DNA of 64,000 nt, from positions 1 through 64,000 of the forward strand of contig JBIQKZ010000001.1 of assembly GCA_044464765.1 (NCBI GenBank), in the 5' to 3' direction. Shown in pieces: positions 52,072 to 59,929 of the stretch (positions are counted from its first letter, which is position 1; the number at the start of each line of letters is the position of its first letter). The position numbers were made by a program, and so were the translations under genes. The notes under the pieces were generated by a model. The model was not told the DNA's origin. It did no database searches and saw only the letters and a list, made by a program, of their open reading frames with translations. Source of the stretch: JBIQKZ01 sp044464765 (GTDB lineage: Bacteria; Pseudomonadota; Gammaproteobacteria; Burkholderiales; Burkholderiaceae_B).

Positions 52072-52467
52072 ATGAGCATGAGCGATCCCATCGCCGACAT
52101 GTTGACCCGCGTGCGCAATGCGCAGCAAGTTAACAAAACGTCGGTCAGCATGCCCTCCTCAAAGCTAAAGGCCGCTATTGCAGCCGTGCTTAAAGACGAA
52201 GGCTATATCGATAGTTTCCAGATCATCGGTGATCAGGCCAAGCCTGTTCTCGAGATCACCCTTAAGTATTACGCTGGCCGTCCGGTCATCGAACGCATCG
52301 ATCGCGTGTCGCGTCCAGGGCTGCGTATTTACAAGGGCAGCAAAACCATTCCACAGGTCATGAATGGCTTGGGCGTGGCTATTGTCTCGACGCCACGCGG
52401 CGTCATGACCGACCGCAAAGCTCGCGCTACTGGCGTGGGCGGCGAAGTTCTGTGCTACGTCGCATAA
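52072..52467 (+). CDS. rpsH: 30S ribosomal protein S8
   Basis: S8, 131 residues. MSMSDPIADMLTRVRNAQQV and the C-terminal GVGGEVLCYVA match the family. In E. coli S8 represses the spc operon by binding the rplE message start; whether this holds here is not visible. RBS AGGAG. Confidence 0.98.
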   Translation: MSMSDPIADMLTRVRNAQQVNKTSVSMPSSKLKAAIAAVLKDEGYIDSFQIIGDQAKPVLEITLKYYAGRPVIERIDRVSRPGLRIYKGSKTIPQVMNGLGVAIVSTPRGVMTDRKARATGVGGEVLCYVA

Positions 52468-52477
52468 GGAGAACCAT

Positions 52478-53011
52478 ATGTCACGTATCGCAAAATACCC
52501 GGTCGAGCTGCCCAAAGGCGTGGAAACCACCATTAACGCGCAACAGATCACTGTCAAGGGTCCCTTGGGCACCCTCACGCAGCCGCTAACCGGCGATGTC
52601 GATATCAAACTCGACAACAACCAGCTTTCATTCACGGTTGCCAACGATTCCCGTCAGGCCAAAGCCATGTCGGGCACCCTGCGCGCCCTGGTAAACAATA
52701 TGGTTACCGGTGTCAGCAAGGGTTTTGAACGCAAGCTGAACCTGGTTGGCGTGGGGTTCCGCGCCCAGGTGCAAGGCAATGCGCTTAAATTGCAACTTGG
52801 TTTTTCGCACGACATCCTGCACGACATGCCTGAAGGCATCAAGATTGAATGCCCCACCCAGACGGAAATCGTCGTCAAGGGCGCAGACAAGCAGGTGGTT
52901 GGCCAGGTGGCCGCGGAAATTCGCGCTTATCGCCGTCCCGAACCCTACAAGGGCAAGGGTGTGCGCTACGCAGATGAACGCGTCATCATGAAAGAAACCA
53001 AGAAGAAATAA
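52478..53011 (+). CDS. rplF: 50S ribosomal protein L6
   Basis: L6, 177 residues. MSRIAKYPVELPKGV at the N-terminus and RRPEPYKGKGVRYADE near the C-terminus are diagnostic. RBS AAGGAG, start ten bases after rpsH. Confidence 0.98.
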   Translation: MSRIAKYPVELPKGVETTINAQQITVKGPLGTLTQPLTGDVDIKLDNNQLSFTVANDSRQAKAMSGTLRALVNNMVTGVSKGFERKLNLVGVGFRAQVQGNALKLQLGFSHDILHDMPEGIKIECPTQTEIVVKGADKQVVGQVAAEIRAYRRPEPYKGKGVRYADERVIMKETKKK

Positions 53012-53032
53012 GCGCGCAGGCAAGGACGAATC

Positions 53033-53398
53033 ATGGACAAGAAAATCTCCCGTTTGCGTCGTGCAGTTGCGACACGTCGGAAAATCGCCGAGTTGCGGGT
53101 ACACCGCCTCTCCGTTTTCCGCTCGAACACGCATATCTACGCAAACATCATCTCGCCGGAAGGCGATCGTGTGCTCGTCAGCGCTTCGACGCTCGAGCCG
53201 GAAGTTCGCAAAGAGCTGGCCAGCCAGAAAGTCAGCGGAGGCAATGTTGCCGCCGCCGGCATGGTGGGCAAGCGTGTTGCGGAAAAGGCAAAAGCAGCTG
53301 GTATTGAACTGGTCGCCTTTGACCGTTCAGGCTTCCGTTATCATGGCCGCGTCAAAGCGCTGGCCGACGCCGCGCGTGAAGCCGGCCTGAAATTCTAA
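53033..53398 (+). CDS. rplR: 50S ribosomal protein L18
   Basis: L18, 121 residues, a 5S rRNA binder. LRVHRLSVFRSNTHIYA-like sequence near residue 22 and FDRSGFRYHGRVKALADAAR at the C-terminus are conserved. Confidence 0.98.
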   Translation: MDKKISRLRRAVATRRKIAELRVHRLSVFRSNTHIYANIISPEGDRVLVSASTLEPEVRKELASQKVSGGNVAAAGMVGKRVAEKAKAAGIELVAFDRSGFRYHGRVKALADAAREAGLKF

Positions 53399-53413
53399 GC
53401 AAGGAATTGTCAA

Positions 53414-53935
53414 ATGGCTAAAGCACAAGGAAGGCAGGCCGCCGAGAAAGAAAACGACGACGGCTTGCGTGAAAAAATGATTGCGGTCAATCGCGTCAGC
53501 AAAGTGGTCAAGGGTGGTCGCACCATGAGCTTTGCGGCACTGACCGTTGTTGGCGACGGCGATGGCCGTATCGGCATGGGCAAGGGCAAGGCCCGCGAAG
53601 TGCCCGTTGCTGTTCAAAAGGCAATGGAACAAGCGCGCCGCGGCCTCTACAAGGTTGCCCTGAAGAACGGCACGCTGCACCACACGGTGGTCGGCAAACA
53701 CGGTGCGTCCACCGTTCTGATGTCGCCTGCCGCCGAAGGTACCGGCGTGATCGCTGGCGGCCCGATGCGCGCCATCTTTGAAGTCATGGGCGTGCGCAAC
53801 GTGGTGGCCAAGAGCCTCGGTTCCAGCAATCCATACAACCTGGTCCGTGCAACGCTCAACGGTTTGCGCGCTTGCTCGACCCCGTCCGAAATTGCCGCCA
53901 AGCGTGGCAAAACGGTCGAAGAGATTCTGGGGTAA
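53414..53935 (+). CDS. rpsE: 30S ribosomal protein S5
   Basis: S5, 173 residues. VNRVSKVVKGGRTMSFAALT and GVRNVVAKSLGSSNPYNLVR are standard. A fidelity-related protein of the 30S body. RBS AAGGAA; rpmD starts three bases after its stop. Confidence 0.98.
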   Translation: MAKAQGRQAAEKENDDGLREKMIAVNRVSKVVKGGRTMSFAALTVVGDGDGRIGMGKGKAREVPVAVQKAMEQARRGLYKVALKNGTLHHTVVGKHGASTVLMSPAAEGTGVIAGGPMRAIFEVMGVRNVVAKSLGSSNPYNLVRATLNGLRACSTPSEIAAKRGKTVEEILG

Positions 53936-53938
53936 GTC

Positions 53939-54127
53939 ATGACGACACAGAAGCAAATCAAAGTAACGCTCGTGCGCTCTATCATCGGCACCAAGCAATC
54001 TCACCGCGATACCGTTCGCGGCCTGGGGTTGCGCGGGCTGAACAGCAGCCGCGTGTTGGTCGATACGCCCGAGGTGCGTGGGATGATCCGTAAAGTGGAT
54101 TACCTCGTCACCGTCTCGGAAGCCTGA
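53939..54127 (+). CDS. rpmD: 50S ribosomal protein L30
   Basis: L30, 62 residues. KQIKVTLVRSIIGTKQSHRD and LVDTPEVRGMIRKVDYLV identify the short bacterial form. Start three bases after rpsE. Confidence 0.97.
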   Translation: MTTQKQIKVTLVRSIIGTKQSHRDTVRGLGLRGLNSSRVLVDTPEVRGMIRKVDYLVTVSEA

Positions 54128-54138
54128 AAGGAATCGAG

Positions 54139-54579
54139 ATGTCAGAAACACAACTAAATACATTGCAGCCGGCAGCCGGCAGCAAGCGCGAACGGCGTCG
54201 AGTGGGCCGGGGCATTGGCTCGGGCCTGGGTAAAACCGCCGGCCGTGGCCACAAAGGCCAGAAATCCCGTTCGGGCGGTTTCCATAAAGTGGGCTTCGAA
54301 GGCGGTCAAATGCCTTTGTATCGCCGACTGCCCAAGCGTGGCTTTACCTCCCGCACCCAAGTGTTGCGCGCCGAAGTCCGTTTGTCGGAATTGCAGAACG
54401 TTGCCGTCGACGAGATTGATGTGCAGGTACTCAAGCAGTCCGGGATCGTCGGCCAAAGTGTGCGCTACGTGAAGGTAATCAAATCGGGCGAGATTTCCCG
54501 CAAGGTTACATTGAAGGGTGTTGCCGCTACGGCAGGCGCTCGCGCAGCCATTGAAGCCGCTGGCGGCTCGCTGGTTTAA
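54139..54579 (+). CDS. rplO: 50S ribosomal protein L15
   Basis: L15, 146 residues. The Gly/Arg-rich N-terminal region RVGRGIGSGLGKTAGRGHKG and GGQMPLYRRLPKRGF are diagnostic. Followed by secY, the usual order. Confidence 0.98.
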   Translation: MSETQLNTLQPAAGSKRERRRVGRGIGSGLGKTAGRGHKGQKSRSGGFHKVGFEGGQMPLYRRLPKRGFTSRTQVLRAEVRLSELQNVAVDEIDVQVLKQSGIVGQSVRYVKVIKSGEISRKVTLKGVAATAGARAAIEAAGGSLV

Positions 54580-54588
54580 GGGGTCACG

Positions 54589-55914
54589 GTGGCTAAAGCT
54601 CAGGCACAAAGTAAATCGGGTCCGCGCTACGGCGACTTGCGTCGCCGTGTCGTGTTCCTGATACTTGCCCTGGTCGTCTACCGGTTGGGAACCCATATCC
54701 CTGTGCCCGGCATCAACCCGGATGCACTGGCCGATATGTTCCAGCAGAACCAGAGCGGCATCTTGGGCTTGTTCAACATGTTCTCGGGCGGCGCCCTGGA
54801 ACGCTTCTCGGTGTTCGCGCTGGGAATCATGCCGTATATTTCGGCGGCCATCATCATGCAATTGATGGCGGTCGTGGTGCCTACGCTCGAAGCCATCAAG
54901 AAGGAAGGCGAATCGGGCCGGCGCAAAATTACGCAATACACGCGCTATTTCACGGTGCTCCTGGCCTTGATTCAATCGGTGGGCATCTCGGTTGCGCTCG
55001 AGTCCCAACCCGGGCTGGTCATTGATCCAGGCATGTTGTTCCGTTTTACGACCATTGTCACTCTGGTAACGGGTACCTTGTTCGTCATGTGGCTGGGCGA
55101 GCAAATTACCGAGCGCGGCATCGGAAACGGGATTTCCATCCTGATTTTCGCAGGTATTGTTGCCGGCTTGCCCAGTGCCCTCACCGGCATGCTCGACCTG
55201 GTCCGCACGGATTCGATGTCCATCCTGGCTGCCCTGTTCATCTTCGCCTTGGTGATCGCGGTTACCTACTTTGTCGTGTTTGTCGAACGTGGCCAGCGTC
55301 GCATTACGGTCAACTACGCAAAGCGGCAAGTGGGCAACAAGGTGTACGGGGGGCAAAGTTCGCATCTGCCCCTGAAGCTGAACATGTCCGGTGTGATTCC
55401 GCCCATCTTTGCGTCGTCCATCATCCTGCTGCCTGCCACGGTGACTAGCTGGTTCTCCAGCAACCCCGATATGCGCTGGCTCGGCGATTTGGCGGCGGCA
55501 TTGTCCCCCGGGCAACCGCTGTACATTACGCTGTATGCTGGTTTAATTATTTTCTTCTGCTTTTTCTACACGGCCCTGGTGTTCAACAGCCGCGAAACGG
55601 CAGATAACCTGAAGAAAAGTGGTGCGTTCGTTCCAGGCATCCGTCCAGGCGAGCAAACGGCAAGGTACGTCGACAAGATCCTGATGCGTCTGACATTGGC
55701 TGGGGCCATCTACATAACTCTGGTGTGTTTGTTGCCGGAACTTATGCAGGCGCGGTGGAATGTACCGTTTTACTTTGGTGGTACGTCTTTACTGATTATC
55801 GTGGTGGTAACCATGGATTTCATGGCGCAGGCGCAAGCCTACATGATGTCCCACCAGTACGATTCGCTGCTCAAGAAGGCGAACTTCAAGGGCGCGGGAT
55901 TGCCAATGCGCTAA
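54589..55914 (+). CDS. secY: Protein translocase subunit SecY
   Basis: 441 residues with ten predicted membrane segments, the channel of the Sec translocon. Diagnostic segments include GTHIPVPGINPDAL, GIMPYISAAIIMQL and GIGNGISILIFAGIVAGLP. A GTG start (54589) lies ten bases after the rplO stop. Confidence 0.98.
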   Translation: MAKAQAQSKSGPRYGDLRRRVVFLILALVVYRLGTHIPVPGINPDALADMFQQNQSGILGLFNMFSGGALERFSVFALGIMPYISAAIIMQLMAVVVPTLEAIKKEGESGRRKITQYTRYFTVLLALIQSVGISVALESQPGLVIDPGMLFRFTTIVTLVTGTLFVMWLGEQITERGIGNGISILIFAGIVAGLPSALTGMLDLVRTDSMSILAALFIFALVIAVTYFVVFVERGQRRITVNYAKRQVGNKVYGGQSSHLPLKLNMSGVIPPIFASSIILLPATVTSWFSSNPDMRWLGDLAAALSPGQPLYITLYAGLIIFFCFFYTALVFNSRETADNLKKSGAFVPGIRPGEQTARYVDKILMRLTLAGAIYITLVCLLPELMQARWNVPFYFGGTSLLIIVVVTMDFMAQAQAYMMSHQYDSLLKKANFKGAGLPMR

Positions 55915-55924
55915 GAAGACGGCA

Positions 55925-56143
55925 ATGTCTAAAGACGACGTAATTCAAATGCAGGGCGAGGTCGTTGAAAACCTTCCCAACGCAACTTTCCGCGTCAAGC
56001 TGGAAAACGGCCACATAGTACTGGGGCATATTTCGGGCAAGATGCGTATGCATTACATCCGGATTCTGCCGGGTGACAAGGTCACAGTGGAGCTCACGCC
56101 CTATGACCTGACACGCGCCAGAATTGTATTCCGCTCTAAATAA
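55925..56143 (+). CDS. infA: Translation initiation factor IF-1
   Basis: 72 residues, an S1-like OB fold. MSKDDVIQMQGEVVENLPNA and GHISGKMRMHYIRILPGDKV are the standard sequence. It sits between secY and rpmJ, as in several beta-proteobacteria. Confidence 0.97.
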   Translation: MSKDDVIQMQGEVVENLPNATFRVKLENGHIVLGHISGKMRMHYIRILPGDKVTVELTPYDLTRARIVFRSK

Positions 56144-56177
56144 GCGGTCCGGAAAAAAAGGAAACTAGGAGTCAACC

Positions 56178-56291
56178 ATGAAGGTAATGGCATCGGTAAA
56201 GCGGATTTGCCGCAACTGCAAGATCATTAAACGTCACGGCGTGGTGCGTGTCATCTGCACCGACCCACGTCATAAGCAGCGCCAAGGCTAA
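56178..56291 (+). CDS. rpmJ: 50S ribosomal protein L36
   Basis: A 37-codon gene: MKVMASVKRICRNCKIIKRH, then GVVRVICTDPRHKQRQG. The zinc ligands are C11, C14, C27 and H32, marking the zinc-binding form. ACTAGGAGTC precedes the ATG. Its position between infA and rpsM is the usual one. Confidence 0.97.
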   Translation: MKVMASVKRICRNCKIIKRHGVVRVICTDPRHKQRQG

Positions 56292-56326
56292 TGGCTAACG
56301 CGCAACAGATTTAACAAGGAACAGTC

Positions 56327-56692
56327 ATGGCCCGTATTGCTGGCATCAATATTCCGCCGCATCAACACGCCGAAATCGGACTTACCGCTATCTTTGGTAT
56401 CGGACGTACTCGTGCTCGTAAAATTTGCGAGGCAGCGGGTATCGAACTTTCCAAGAAAGTAAAAGATCTGACCGACGCCGAGCTTGAGCGCCTGCGCGAA
56501 CACGTCAATGTGTTCACGGTCGAAGGTGATTTGCGTCGTGAAGTACAACTGTCGGTCAAACGTCTGATCGACCTGGGAACCTATCGGGGCATGCGCCACA
56601 AGCGTGGTCTGCCCGTGCGCGGCCAACGTACGCGCACCAACGCCCGCACCCGTAAAGGGCCGCGTCGCGCTGCTGCTTCCCTGAAGAAATAA
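56327..56692 (+). CDS. rpsM: 30S ribosomal protein S13
   Basis: S13, 121 residues. MARIAGINIPPHQHAEIGLT and MRHKRGLPVRGQRTRTNART are diagnostic. Head protein contacting the P-site tRNA and L5. AACAAGGAAC precedes the ATG. First gene of the alpha group. Confidence 0.98.
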   Translation: MARIAGINIPPHQHAEIGLTAIFGIGRTRARKICEAAGIELSKKVKDLTDAELERLREHVNVFTVEGDLRREVQLSVKRLIDLGTYRGMRHKRGLPVRGQRTRTNARTRKGPRRAAASLKK

Positions 56693-56704
56693 CGAGGACT
56701 AGAG

Positions 56705-57106
56705 ATGGCGAAAGCATCCACTGCCAGCGCATCCCGCGCGCGCAAGAAGATTAAAAAGAGCGTATCGGACGGCATTGCGCACGTTCACGCTTCTTTCAAC
56801 AACACGATCATCACGATCACCGACCGTCAGGGCAACACCTTGTCCTGGGCGACCTCGGGCGGAGCCGGTTTCAAGGGCTCGCGCAAATCCACGCCGTTTG
56901 CGGCGCAGGTGGCGGCTGAATCGGCCGGCCGGGTTGCACTGGAATACGGTATCAAGACGCTCGAAGTCCGCATCAAGGGCCCCGGTCCCGGCCGCGAGTC
57001 GTCCGTGCGCGCACTGAACGCCTTGGGGATCAAGATCTCCAGCATCTCAGACATCACGCCGGTGCCGCATAATGGCTGCCGTCCGCCCAAGCGTCGTCGC
57101 ATCTAA
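56705..57106 (+). CDS. rpsK: 30S ribosomal protein S11
   Basis: S11, 133 residues. AHVHASFNNTIITITDRQGN and PHNGCRPPKRRRI are near-universal. Platform protein of the 30S subunit. Confidence 0.98.
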   Translation: MAKASTASASRARKKIKKSVSDGIAHVHASFNNTIITITDRQGNTLSWATSGGAGFKGSRKSTPFAAQVAAESAGRVALEYGIKTLEVRIKGPGPGRESSVRALNALGIKISSISDITPVPHNGCRPPKRRRI

Positions 57107-57118
57107 GGGGAAAGCATA

Positions 57119-57742
57119 ATGGCACGTTATATTGGTCCTAAATGCAAGCTCTCGCGTCGCGAGGGTACAGATCTGTTTTTGAAGAGCGCGCGTCGCTCGC
57201 TCGACTCCAAATGCAAGCTCGAGTCCAAGCCCGGCCAGCACGGTCGCACTTCCGGCGCGCGTACGTCCGACTTCGGTCTGCAGCTGCGCGAGAAGCAAAA
57301 ACTCAAGCGCATGTATGGCGTTCTGGAAAAGCAATTCCGCAAGTATTTCTTTGAAGCTGAGCGTCGCCGTGGCAACACGGGCGAGACCCTGATTCAATTG
57401 CTGGAATCGCGTCTGGACAACGTCGTCTACCGCATGGGCTTTGGTTCTACCCGGGCCGAAGCGCGTCAGTTGGTCAACCACCGCTCGATCGAGCTCAATG
57501 GCAAAACCGCCGACATCGCATCCATCATCGTCAAACCCGGCGATGTGGTGTCGATCCGCGAGAAGTCCAGGGCTCAGTTGCGTATTCGCGAATCGCTCGA
57601 CCTGGCCTCCGGTCAAGGCTTCCCCCAGTGGGTTGAAGTCGACGCGAGCAAGCTGGCGGGCACGTTCAAGCAGGTTCCCGACCGCGCCGATGTCGCCCGT
57701 GACGTCAACGAGTCGATGGTTGTCGAGCTCTACTCTCGCTAA
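57119..57742 (+). CDS. rpsD: 30S ribosomal protein S4
   Basis: S4, 207 residues. MARYIGPKCKLSRREGTDLF and the S4 RNA-binding domain (LESRLDNVVYRMGFGSTRAE) are clear. In E. coli S4 regulates the alpha operon. A hairpin and 163 bases separate it from rpoA. Confidence 0.98.
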   Translation: MARYIGPKCKLSRREGTDLFLKSARRSLDSKCKLESKPGQHGRTSGARTSDFGLQLREKQKLKRMYGVLEKQFRKYFFEAERRRGNTGETLIQLLESRLDNVVYRMGFGSTRAEARQLVNHRSIELNGKTADIASIIVKPGDVVSIREKSRAQLRIRESLDLASGQGFPQWVEVDASKLAGTFKQVPDRADVARDVNESMVVELYSR

Positions 57743-57763
57743 TCAACAGTCAGTATTGCCATG

Positions 57764-57798
57764 CAGCCCACTTTCCCGCTCAAACGGAAAGTGGGCTG
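57764..57798 (+). terminator. Hairpin between rpsD and rpoA
   Basis: CAGCCCACTTTCC (57764-57776) pairs exactly with 57786-57798 across a 9-base loop. It has no T-run, so it may be a partial terminator or RNA-processing structure setting rpoA level relative to the ribosomal genes. Confidence 0.55.
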
Positions 57799-57905
57799 TG
57801 CGGTCTACATGCCGGACCATCCAGGTTGTCTTTGCCTGGTCAGCGCCGGTTAATCCGTCAGCCTTATCGGTGTAACGAGCCGAGGGTATTGAAAAGGAAA
57901 CACCT

Positions 57906-58889
57906 ATGTCTCAAGGTTTTTTGAAGCCGCGTTCCATTGAAGTCGAACCGATCAGCAAGAATCATGCTCGGGTCGTCATGGAACCCTTCGAGCGTGGCTA
58001 CGGCCATACGCTGGGCAATGCGTTGCGTCGCATTTTGTTGTCCTCCATGACCGGCTATGCGCCGACCGAAGTCCAGATGACCGGTGTCGTGCACGAGTAC
58101 TCCACGCTGGCCGGTGTGCGTGAAGATGTTGTCGACATCCTGCTGAACCTGAAGGGCGTGGTGTTCAAACTGCACAATCGTGAAGAAGTCACCCTGGTCC
58201 TGCGCAAGGACGGTCCGGGCGTCGTCGTGGCCAGCGATATCGAGCTTCCGCACGATGTGGAAATCGTCAATCCGGATCACGTGATTGCCAACCTGACCGA
58301 AGCCGGCAAGCTGGAAATCCATATCAAGGTTGAGCAGGGTCGTGGCTATGTGCCCGGCAACGTTCGCGCCTTGGCCGACGATCGCGCCCACACCATTGGC
58401 CGCATCGTGCTCGACGCTTCGTACAGCCCAGTGCGCCGTGTCAGCTACGCGGTGGAAAGTGCTCGTGTGGAACAGCGTACCGACCTGGACAAGCTGATCC
58501 TCGACATTGAAACCAACGGCGTTATTTCCCCCGAGGAAGCCGTGCGCCAATCGGCCCGTATCCTGATGGACCAGATCTCGGTGTTTGCGGCCCTGGAAGG
58601 CGCCGGCGATTCCTACGAAGCGCCTTCGCGCGGTGCGCCTCAGATCGATCCCGTTCTGCTGCGCCCGGTCGACGACCTGGAGCTTACCGTGCGTTCGGCC
58701 AACTGCCTCAAGGCCGAAAACATCTATTACATTGGCGATCTTATCCAGCGCACTGAAAACGAGTTGCTCAAGACGCCTAACCTGGGCCGCAAGTCCCTGA
58801 ACGAAATCAAGGAAGTTCTGGCTGCACGCGGCCTGACCTTGGGCATGAAGCTCGAGAACTGGCCCCCGCTGGGTCTGGAACGTCCTTAA
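57906..58889 (+). CDS. rpoA: DNA-directed RNA polymerase alpha subunit
   Basis: 327 residues. The N-terminal dimerisation domain has EPFERGYGHTLGNALRRILL, a linker follows near 235-250, and the C-terminal DNA-binding domain has LLKTPNLGRKSLNEIKEVLA. AAAAGGAAAC precedes the ATG. It is followed by rplQ. Confidence 0.98.
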   Translation: MSQGFLKPRSIEVEPISKNHARVVMEPFERGYGHTLGNALRRILLSSMTGYAPTEVQMTGVVHEYSTLAGVREDVVDILLNLKGVVFKLHNREEVTLVLRKDGPGVVVASDIELPHDVEIVNPDHVIANLTEAGKLEIHIKVEQGRGYVPGNVRALADDRAHTIGRIVLDASYSPVRRVSYAVESARVEQRTDLDKLILDIETNGVISPEEAVRQSARILMDQISVFAALEGAGDSYEAPSRGAPQIDPVLLRPVDDLELTVRSANCLKAENIYYIGDLIQRTENELLKTPNLGRKSLNEIKEVLAARGLTLGMKLENWPPLGLERP

Positions 58890-59021
58890 TTGCAACCGGG
58901 GCACCTGCCCCATCAACCACTCGGCCCGCAGCATTTTTGCTGATAGAAGAGCCGGTTAACCAAGGCGTCCGCCGCCCAGTTTTGAGCTGCGGCCGTCTTT
59001 TCAAGATTCAAAGGAAATACT

Positions 59022-59408
59022 ATGCGTCATCGCAGTGGTCTTCGTAAACTAAATCGCACCAGCAGCCATCGCCTGGCGATGTTCCGCAATATGGCCGTAT
59101 CGCTTCTTACCCATGAAGCCATCAAAACCACGTTGCCCAAAGCCAAAGAATTGCGCCGCGTCATCGAGCCTCTCATCACTCTGGGCAAAGAGCCCACCCT
59201 GGCCAACAAACGGCTGGCATTCGCTCGTTTGCGCGATCGCGATGCCGTCGTCAAGTTGTTTGCCGAAATCGGGCCGCGCTACAAAGAGCGCAACGGTGGC
59301 TATACCCGCGTCCTGAAGATGGGTTTCCGTCAAGGCGACAACGCGCCCATGGCCTTCATGGAGCTGGTTGACCGTCCCGAAGTCGACGAGGCGGATGACG
59401 CCGAGTAA
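59022..59408 (+). CDS. rplQ: 50S ribosomal protein L17
   Basis: L17, 128 residues. MRHRSGLRKLNRTSSHRLAM and FRNMAVSLLTHEAIKTTLPK are diagnostic. AAAGGAAAT precedes the ATG. Last gene of the alpha operon; a terminator follows. Confidence 0.98.
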   Translation: MRHRSGLRKLNRTSSHRLAMFRNMAVSLLTHEAIKTTLPKAKELRRVIEPLITLGKEPTLANKRLAFARLRDRDAVVKLFAEIGPRYKERNGGYTRVLKMGFRQGDNAPMAFMELVDRPEVDEADDAE

Positions 59409-59430
59409 GCGGCGCCGGTTAATACATACA

Positions 59431-59468
59431 ACGCAAAACAGGTCTTCTTCGGAAGGCCTGTTTTGCGT
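59431..59468 (+). terminator. Terminator after rplQ
   Basis: ACGCAAAACAGGTCTTC (59431-59447) pairs with 59452-59468 around a TTCG tetraloop, 17 bp with one T/G position. The stem itself ends in TTTTGCGTTT. It closes the ribosomal block. Confidence 0.85.
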
Positions 59469-59564
59469 TTGAAGGAACGATACCCCCGGAAGAGGGCGAC
59501 GGTGCGAACGAACTACGCCGCAAACCGCTAAAATAGGCCGTGTTCACACGCGAGCAAAGGAATT

Positions 59565-59891
59565 ATGGCTGCTGAAGATGTCGTCGTGGTGCTGGGTAAT
59601 GCTCCCGATTTGTTGCTGGCAAAGCGGATCGGCCACATGTTGGTCGAAGAAGGGCTGGCCGCCTGTGTGAACTTGGGCGCCGTAAGCTTGTCCATGTACA
59701 TGTGGGAAGGCCGCCTCGAGGCTTCCGAAGAGATCCCCTTAACGATCAAGACCACGCAGGCCATGTTGCCTGCTCTTATGGGCAGGCTCACTCAACTTCA
59801 CCCCTACGAGGTCCCTGAAATCATCGTCCTGCCGGTATCAGCAGGCGCGGATTCCTATCTGGATTGGGTAAGGCGCCAAACCATGGCTTGA
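59565..59891 (+). CDS. cutA: Divalent-cation tolerance protein CutA
   Basis: 108 residues. The CutA1 core is visible: LVEEGLAACVNLGAVSLSMY, MWEGRLEASEEIPLTIKTT and HPYEVPEII. A small trimeric protein linked to copper tolerance. It stops 38 bases before the dsbD start. Confidence 0.93.
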   Translation: MAAEDVVVVLGNAPDLLLAKRIGHMLVEEGLAACVNLGAVSLSMYMWEGRLEASEEIPLTIKTTQAMLPALMGRLTQLHPYEVPEIIVLPVSAGADSYLDWVRRQTMA

Positions 59892-59929
59892 TCATCCGCA
59901 ACGACGCGGGGTTAGTAAGGAAAACAAGA

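Noticed and set aside
54154..55515. 453-codon reverse frame
   Set aside because: Antisense to rplO and secY, which are unambiguous.
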